The notes below the pieces were generated by a model. That model was not told the origin of the DNA, made no database searches, and saw only the letters and a program-made list of their open reading frames with translations. A stretch of DNA of 12,710 nt from the NCBI GenBank assembly GCA_002384685.1, contig DGAZ01000022.1:1-12710 (forward strand), read 5' to 3'. Position 1 is the first letter of the stretch. The number at the start of each line of letters is the position of its first letter. The DNA comes from Methylophilales bacterium UBA4017. GTDB lineage: Bacteria; Pseudomonadota; Gammaproteobacteria; Burkholderiales; Methylophilaceae. Both the position numbers and the translations under genes were made by a program. Shown here piece by piece: positions 8,460 through 12,710 of the stretch.

Positions 8460-10052
8460 TTAGTTTTCTTGAGAAACTACATAATCTTCATAATTACCTG
8501 AATAGTCCATAATCTCATCCTTTTTCACCTCAAAAACACGGGTGGCAATGGAGCTCACAAACTCCCTGTCATGTGTCACAAAAAAGACGGTCCCTTTGTA
8601 TTTTTCCAGCGCGGTATTTAAGGATTCAATTGACTCCATATCCATATGGTTGGTTGGCTCATCCAGTAATAAAATATTAGGTTGTTCAAGCATCAGTTTC
8701 CCAAAAAGCATGCGTCCTTGCTCTCCCCCGGAAAGCACCGAAACCTTTTTCTTAAAATCTTCTCCGGAAAAAAGTAACCTGCCTAGCATGCTTCGAATCA
8801 CTTGGTCATCATCTTCTGGCTTTGCATACTGCGTCATCCAATCAAAGACCGTTACATCTTTTTCAAAGTCCTCTGTATGATCTTGTGCAAAATAACCTAT
8901 CTTGGCTTTTTCTGCCCATTTAATTTCGCCGGTATTGGGTGTGAGCATGTTGCCAATAATTTTTAGCAGTGTCGTCTTACCGATACCATTTTCACCAATG
9001 ATCGCCACTTTTTCTCCAGCTTCAACCATAAAGTTGACGTTGTTAAATAATGGCTCATCAAAAGCATGCGCCATTTTATTAACAATAAGTGCTTGCCGAT
9101 AAAGCTTGTCTTTTTCGTTATACTCAAAACGGATAAAAGGGTATTGCCTGCTAGAAGGCTTCATGTCTTCTACCTTAATCTTATCAATTTGTTTGGCTCT
9201 GGAAGTTGCTTGCTTGGCTTTAGATGCATTCGCAGAAAAGCGTCTCACAAAATCCTGTAATTCAGCTATTTGCGCTTTAGCCTTTTCATTCACCTTAAGC
9301 TGTTGGGCTTTAGCCATAGTGCTTGCCGCCATATACTCATCATAATTACCTGGATAAACGGTTAATTTGCCGTAATCCATATCTGCCATATGCGTACATA
9401 CTTGATTGAGAAAATGCCTATCATGCGAAATGATAATCATGGTGGATTTTCTCGCATTAAGTATGTTTTCTAACCAACGAATGGTATTAATGTCTAAGTT
9501 ATTGGTGGGTTCATCTAACAGAAGAATCTCAGGGTCCGCAAAGAGCGCTTGCGCTAATAGGACTCTAAGCTTCCACCCAGGAGCCACCGAACTCATTAAG
9601 CCATCATGCTGCTCAAATGGTATTCCAACACCTGCTAGCAATTCACCCGCACGTGATTCTGCCGTATACCCATCAAATTCTGCATACACACCCTCTAATT
9701 CTGCAGCTCGCATGTAATCATCATCGGTTGCTTCAGGGTTAGCGTATAACCTATTTTTCTCTTCATTAGCCGCCCACATCTCCTCATGACCCATCATAAC
9801 TACATCCAGCACACGTGAGTCCTCATAAGCAAACTGATCCTGCCTTAGCCAAGCCATTCTTTCTCCGCTCTCCAGACTCATATTGCCTGCAGTAGCCTCA
9901 AGTTCGCCGGCAAGTATCTTCATAAAAGTCGATTTCCCGCAACCATTCGCACCAATTAATCCATAGCGATTACCATCACCAAATTTAACCGAGACATTTT
10001 CAAATAGCGGTTTAGCCCCAAATTGCATCGCAATGCCACTAGTAACAAGCAT
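8460..10052 (-). CDS. ybiT: ABC-F family ATPase YbiT
   Basis: Soluble twin-ATPase without membrane segments. ABC-F proteins bind the ribosomal E site and alter the peptidyl-transferase centre or relieve stalling. The 530 aa length equals E. coli YbiT, and the sequence follows it closely from the N-terminus. NBD1: Walker A GANGCGKST (34-42), a degenerate signature VAPGWK in place of LSGGxx (about 156-161), Walker B ILLLDEPTNNLD (176-187) and H-switch H210. The linker (about 240-310) is charged and helical and contains FVRRFSANASKAKQATSRAK, typical of YbiT. NBD2: GENGIGKTT (353-361), LSGGEQG (440-446), ILLLDEPTNHMD (460-471) and H494. The degenerate first signature is normal for this subfamily. 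Start ATG 10052 has AAGGA 8 nt upstream. It is the last gene of the operon with the nitroreductase (15-nt gap) and the Gre-like gene. The short C-terminus ends against the sugar dehydrogenase, with no clear terminator. Confidence 0.95.
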   Translation of the reverse strand: MLVTSGIAMQFGAKPLFENVSVKFGDGNRYGLIGANGCGKSTFMKILAGELEATAGNMSLESGERMAWLRQDQFAYEDSRVLDVVMMGHEEMWAANEEKNRLYANPEATDDDYMRAAELEGVYAEFDGYTAESRAGELLAGVGIPFEQHDGLMSSVAPGWKLRVLLAQALFADPEILLLDEPTNNLDINTIRWLENILNARKSTMIIISHDRHFLNQVCTHMADMDYGKLTVYPGNYDEYMAASTMAKAQQLKVNEKAKAQIAELQDFVRRFSANASKAKQATSRAKQIDKIKVEDMKPSSRQYPFIRFEYNEKDKLYRQALIVNKMAHAFDEPLFNNVNFMVEAGEKVAIIGENGIGKTTLLKIIGNMLTPNTGEIKWAEKAKIGYFAQDHTEDFEKDVTVFDWMTQYAKPEDDDQVIRSMLGRLLFSGEDFKKKVSVLSGGEQGRMLFGKLMLEQPNILLLDEPTNHMDMESIESLNTALEKYKGTVFFVTHDREFVSSIATRVFEVKKDEIMDYSGNYEDYVVSQEN

Positions 10053-10067
10053 TCATTTATTCCTTCA

Positions 10068-10673
10068 TTATTTAAATTGATTATATTGTACGACCTGATC
10101 AACAGGTAGCTGTCCTGATCGAGGGCGAGGGTCTTGGAGGGCCTTACCAATAGCAACAAACATCACTGGGATATGATCGCTGGGAAAATTGAGCAGTTTT
10201 GCTACTGCATCAAAATTAAATCCGTCCATAGGGCAGCTATCATACCCTAAATCCTTGGCAGTTAACATGAGATTCATGGCAGCCATACCGCAGGATCGCA
10301 TGACTTCATCTCGTTGAATTTCAGGTTTAGATTTGTAATATTCGTTGATAGCCGGCATCATAAACTCCTGCACCTCTGCCGGAGCATTTTTCCAGTAACG
10401 TTCAGGTGATTTATTCCAAGCCATGGTATCACCAGCAAGAACAATAAGAAGCGATGCGTCTGTTACCTGAGATTGATCCCAGCTTTTTTCTCGTATTTGT
10501 TGGCGCAACTGTTGGTTGTTCACAATGATAAAGCGCCAGTGTTGGATATTAAAAGCAGATGGTGATAATACGGCTAGCTCTAATAACGTTTTTATTTCAC
10601 CTTCGCTGATGACGTGATCCGGGTCAAATACTTTTATCGAGCGCCGATTTATAATGGCTTCTTGAAGATTCAT
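10068..10673 (-). CDS. NAD(P)H nitroreductase family flavoprotein
   Basis: FMN-dependent homodimeric oxidoreductase of the nitroreductase superfamily, expected to reduce nitro compounds, quinones or related electrophiles with NAD(P)H in the cytosol. The physiological substrate is unknown. At 201 aa it is a normal length. FMN-binding features: INRRSIKVFDPDH (8-20) with the conserved RRS, SPSAFNIQHWRFIIV (37-51) in which SxxNxQ contacts the flavin, the central helix MRSCGMAAMNLMLTAKDLG (125-143), and the C-terminal AIGKALQDPRPRSGQLP (174-190) with the phosphate-binding basic residues. ATG 10673 is supported by AAGGA 5 nt upstream; this Shine-Dalgarno overlaps the stop codon of the Gre-like gene (8-nt gap), so the two are probably translationally coupled. 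Cotranscription with ybiT is likely from the 15-nt spacing. Confidence 0.92.
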   Translation of the reverse strand: MNLQEAIINRRSIKVFDPDHVISEGEIKTLLELAVLSPSAFNIQHWRFIIVNNQQLRQQIREKSWDQSQVTDASLLIVLAGDTMAWNKSPERYWKNAPAEVQEFMMPAINEYYKSKPEIQRDEVMRSCGMAAMNLMLTAKDLGYDSCPMDGFNFDAVAKLLNFPSDHIPVMFVAIGKALQDPRPRSGQLPVDQVVQYNQFK

Positions 10674-10681
10674 TGCTGTCC

Positions 10682-11182
10682 TTATTTGTTGTAGGTAATA
10701 TTTTTAACAGTGAATGTAACAGTGGCTTTCGGTTTTATCAACGTGACTTCATCACCCAGGTTGCTACCCATGACAGATTTTGCAAGCGGTGATACGTAGC
10801 TTATTTTATGAAGAGCGAGATCTGCTTCATCTTCACCCACTATCTCGTACCTCTCAATTTCCCCTTCATCGTTCTCAAGTTCAATCAATGCACCAAACAC
10901 CACTTTTTTTTGTAGATGCTCATCTGGTTTAATCATAATGGCAGATTTTACGCGAGAGGCGTAATACCGAATATCTCTTTCAATACGCATTTTTTTTTGT
11001 TTTGACATAGAGTCATCCAAATCCATTAGCGTATGTCGCTCAGCATCTAAAGTATCTAAGATTGCCTTTATTTGTTTCATCCCATTAGGAGTAACGTAGT
11101 TAATCTCTATGCTAATAGGGCGCTCGGGTATATCAATACCTGCGTGTTCTAAATCATTTTCTTTTACAAAAGCTCTACTCAT
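10682..11182 (-). CDS. GreA/GreB-family RNA polymerase-binding protein, short coiled coil
   Basis: A Gre-factor homologue (166 aa; E. coli GreA has 158). The C-terminal FKBP-like domain is clear: VVFGALIELENDEGEIERYE, IVGEDEADLALHKISYVSPL, AKSVMGSNLGDEV. This domain binds RNA polymerase at the secondary channel. The N-terminus is unlike GreA/GreB. It has a roughly 28-residue lead segment (SRAFVKENDLEHAGIDIPER) before NYVTPNGMKQI, and a coiled coil about 15 residues shorter than in GreA by manual alignment. The GDLxENAEY tip motif that supports transcript cleavage is absent; an acidic DLDD lies where the tip should be. So it may modulate RNA polymerase without normal cleavage activity. A subfamily beginning MSRAFVKE...ERPIS is, from memory, widespread in proteobacteria. 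Start ATG 11182 has only a weak AAAAG ribosome site. It is first in the operon with the nitroreductase and ybiT. Confidence 0.88.
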   Translation of the reverse strand: MSRAFVKENDLEHAGIDIPERPISIEINYVTPNGMKQIKAILDTLDAERHTLMDLDDSMSKQKKMRIERDIRYYASRVKSAIMIKPDEHLQKKVVFGALIELENDEGEIERYEIVGEDEADLALHKISYVSPLAKSVMGSNLGDEVTLIKPKATVTFTVKNITYNK

Positions 11183-11200
11183 ATTTTTTACTTTTAAAAC

Positions 11201-11220
11201 ATATATTTAAACAAATATAT
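11201..11220. repeat. Perfect AT-only-arm inverted repeat upstream of the Gre-like gene
   Basis: ATATATTT-AAAC-AAATATAT is an 8-4-8 perfect inverted repeat starting 19 nt upstream of the Gre-like start codon, in its likely 5' leader or core promoter. Low complexity makes a chance match plausible. It could be a regulator site or simply AT-rich promoter DNA. Confidence 0.5.
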
Positions 11221-11249
11221 TAATGTATATTATTAGACTATTTAACACC

Positions 11250-11264
11250 CATTTGTAACAAATG
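11250..11264. promoter_or_regulatory. Perfect 7-1-7 palindrome, candidate operator in the divergent region
   Basis: CATTTGT-A-ACAAATG is a perfect 15-bp inverted repeat lying between the divergent Gre-like operon and the small secreted-protein gene. It is 67 nt from the Gre-like start and 37 nt from the other. It covers a possible -35 (TTGTAA, 11253-11258) for the + strand gene. The size and symmetry suit a dimeric helix-turn-helix regulator. No regulator gene is adjacent, and I cannot match the site to a known consensus. Confidence 0.45.
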
Positions 11265-11279
11265 AATACCCCTTAAAAT
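11253..11279 (+). promoter_or_regulatory. Weak sigma70-like promoter candidate for the small secreted-protein gene
   Basis: TTGTAA (11253-11258) and TAAAAT (11274-11279) are separated by 15 nt, shorter than the ideal 17, and the -10 ends 22 nt before the ATG. The region is AT-rich and several other -10-like strings exist on both strands, so this is only a candidate. Confidence 0.25.
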
Positions 11280-11301
11280 TCTTTTACTGTATTGTTTACA
11301 C

Positions 11302-11577
11302 ATGCACCATACAGTCAAAAATACCATAGTTTTTTTATTTTTCATACTCATGAGTGTCGCTGGTTATTCAGATCAAACAACTCATAACGCCAATGAAGAT
11401 ACTCGGCATTACACTCAAAAAGTTTTTCGTAGTCAGGCTGAGTTAGTCATTCAGAAAAGTATAAAAGGTGATTGTATTGCCAGTCATCATAGTGACTTTA
11501 ATGCAACGGATCTGTCCTTAAAGCTTTACAGCTCCGTTGATGATTGCCTTAAAGCTGGAGGAAGAGCTAATAAATAG
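11302..11577 (+). CDS. Small secreted protein with signal peptide, function unknown
   Basis: I do not recognise this 91-aa protein. It begins with a short polar stretch, a hydrophobic core TIVFLFFILMSVAG (8-21) and a possible signal-peptidase I site after GYS (about residue 23), so the mature product would be a periplasmic or secreted protein of about 68 residues. There is no lipobox cysteine. The mature part is polar and His-rich, with just two cysteines (C58 in KGDCIASHH and C82 in VDDCLKAGGR) that could form one disulfide in the periplasm. The signal peptide, the use of ATG at 11302 and a coherent C-terminus support a real gene, although no Shine-Dalgarno is visible. It diverges from the Gre-like operon and ends 6 nt short of the convergent hydrolase gene. 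Confidence 0.7.
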   Translation: MHHTVKNTIVFLFFILMSVAGYSDQTTHNANEDTRHYTQKVFRSQAELVIQKSIKGDCIASHHSDFNATDLSLKLYSSVDDCLKAGGRANK

Positions 11578-11583
11578 GGTGTG

Positions 11584-12588
11584 TTAGTTCTCCATGATCA
11601 TCTTAAGCAGCTGTTTAAATCTTCTTTCTGAAAGGCTTCGATTGGTTATGTACTGGACATGCTCCTCTTTCGTAGCTTCTTTGCTAATCTCAATCCCCCA
11701 CAAACCTCCAATCTCATTAGGTAGCATAGAGTACCTAATATCAACAATGCGGCTAGGATTGTCTGGCTGCAATGCCAAGAAATCATCGCTAAACCAAGCA
11801 AATCGGTGTATGTCTTTATGCTGCTGCGAATTTTTATCTATCCAAGATAAGTCATGATTAAGATCTAGTTTCTTTATTTTTTCTCCCGTGAATATTTTTT
11901 TAGTGGGCAAAATACGCACTCCGTCGGTATAAAAGTATCCGCCTGATTCGTAGACAATTTTCCAAATTAATAAGTTGGCAAAGGTTGGTTTAGCCACTAT
12001 GCGCGAGACTGGATGTCCTCTTGCGTCCGCAAGGTCTTTCCCCGCTTGTAAGGCGACTTGGTTTAAATATACCCCTAGCAGAAGATAGCATAGCGCCCAA
12101 ACTAAACCACATCGGCCTAGCACCCGTTTTTTTAGATAGACGCTTAATCCGACAAAAATGATGATTGGGAACGTGAATAAGGGATCAATGATGGAAATAT
12201 TATTCCATGCAACGCGCTCGAAACTGAATGGCCAGAAAAGTAAGGTTCCATAGCTGGTACACGCATCTAATAAACTATGTGTTCCATAACCGATGGTGGT
12301 GTAAATCCAAGTTTCGTGAAAAGTGATGGCGCTAAATCTTTTTATGACCCAGAAAAAAATTGAGGCACAAAGAAGACCGCCTATAGGAATAAAAATCAGC
12401 GAATGCGTGAATTGCCTATGAAATTCTAAAAAAAGGAGAGGGTCGGTTTGTGAGCGAATAAAAATATCTAGGTCTGGAGCCATACCGGATAAAAAGCCGA
12501 CGATCGCCAACAAGCCCAGCGAATGGTTATTTCTTTGGATGGTTTGTACTGCTGTTGAACCAATAATGCCTTGACTGATAGGATCCAT
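11584..12588 (-). CDS. YdjM-family membrane-bound metal-dependent hydrolase (DUF457)
   Basis: Inner-membrane protein of 334 aa in the YdjM/YbcI-like family of predicted metal-dependent hydrolases; the substrate is not known. The N-terminus MDPISQGIIGSTAVQ is characteristic. Predicted metal ligands sit in GMAPDLDIF (D39, D41), HRQFTHSL (H57, H62) and GYGTHSLLDACTSYGT (H104, D108). Hydrophobic segments at about 23-38, 63-82, 94-108, 131-152 and 159-178 give a multi-pass N-terminal half. The C-terminal part, from about residue 185, is a soluble domain rich in Trp and charged residues, with no hydrophobic span. ATG 12588 shares one base with the stop codon of the preceding gene (TAATG), indicating translational coupling. 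In E. coli YdjM is SOS-linked, but no LexA box can be assessed here because the operon promoter lies outside the window. Confidence 0.88.
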   Translation of the reverse strand: MDPISQGIIGSTAVQTIQRNNHSLGLLAIVGFLSGMAPDLDIFIRSQTDPLLFLEFHRQFTHSLIFIPIGGLLCASIFFWVIKRFSAITFHETWIYTTIGYGTHSLLDACTSYGTLLFWPFSFERVAWNNISIIDPLFTFPIIIFVGLSVYLKKRVLGRCGLVWALCYLLLGVYLNQVALQAGKDLADARGHPVSRIVAKPTFANLLIWKIVYESGGYFYTDGVRILPTKKIFTGEKIKKLDLNHDLSWIDKNSQQHKDIHRFAWFSDDFLALQPDNPSRIVDIRYSMLPNEIGGLWGIEISKEATKEEHVQYITNRSLSERRFKQLLKMIMEN

Positions 12589-12710
12589 TAACTATTGCTT
12601 TCTAGAGCCTTTTTAGCCCTTATAAAAGCCATTTGAAACTCATTATAATTTCGTGTTACCGGAAATTGAGGGAACTCTTGGATAACCTTTTCTGGCGGAC
12701 AAAATAATAT
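12588..12710 (-). CDS. 3' end of an unidentified gene cut by the window edge
   Basis: The frame is open from the window edge and encodes the last 40 residues of a protein, including CPPEKVIQEFPQFPV and FQMAFIRAKKALESNS, then TAA. The stop overlaps the hydrolase start by one base (TAATG), which argues for a genuine coding sequence in the same operon. The visible part looks like a soluble C-terminus ending in a basic helix. I do not recognise the family, and too little is present to name a function. Confidence 0.6.
   Translation of the reverse strand: MLFCPPEKVIQEFPQFPVTRNYNEFQMAFIRAKKALESNS

Noticed and set aside
8462..8478. Small hairpin AGTTT...AAACT near the convergent tviB-like/ybiT ends
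   Set aside because: Only about 5-6 weak A/T-rich pairs with no T-run after it on either strand, and it lies within the ybiT C-terminus; not enough for a terminator.
9576..9606. Degenerate first ABC signature in YbiT as a sign of decay
   Set aside because: APGW-type replacement of LSGG in the first domain is a normal feature of YbiT proteins, and the rest of the protein is intact.
8542..9717. Several + strand open frames of 60-110 codons
   Set aside because: They lie antisense inside the well-conserved ybiT gene, have no recognisable protein features, and are explained as shadows of its coding bias.

Overview
The window reads as an ordinary chromosomal stretch from a low-to-moderate GC gammaproteobacterium, probably free-living and aquatic. 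The evidence is a Gram-negative outer-membrane TonB-dependent receptor, a YbiT-type ABC-F protein close to the enterobacterial one, a formate-dependent PurT, BipA/TypA, and a proteobacterial GreA/GreB-family protein. A Thiotrichales-like bacterium would fit, but that lineage guess is inference only. There are no rRNA or tRNA genes, insertion sequences, phage genes or CRISPR arrays.

Left part (1-3953, all + strand): the 3' part of a TonB-dependent receptor, a strong intrinsic terminator, then a two-gene two-component system. The sensor kinase is of the NarX/UhpB type and overlaps its NarL/FixJ-type response regulator by 4 nt. The adjacency suggests that the pair senses something related to the receptor's substrate, but this is unproven.

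Middle part (4023-8441, + strand): three separately spaced housekeeping or metabolic genes. They are purT (formate-dependent purine synthesis), typA/bipA (ribosome-associated GTPase) and a TviB/WbpO-type nucleotide-sugar dehydrogenase standing outside any visible polysaccharide cluster. Extended -10 promoter candidates precede purT and typA.

Right part (8460-11182, - strand): a tight operon read leftward. It holds a GreA/GreB-like RNA-polymerase-binding protein with a shortened coiled coil, a small nitroreductase, and the ABC-F ATPase YbiT, with gaps of 8 and 15 nt. The first gene diverges from a small secreted protein of unknown function (11302-11577, + strand). The shared AT-rich intergenic region carries two perfect inverted repeats. 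The window ends with a YdjM-family membrane metal-dependent hydrolase (- strand), whose start codon overlaps the stop of a further gene cut off by the window edge.

I found no clearly new multi-gene system. The points most worth a second look are the Gre-like/nitroreductase/ABC-F operon and its palindromic divergent promoter region, the receptor plus two-component arrangement, and the orphan secreted protein.
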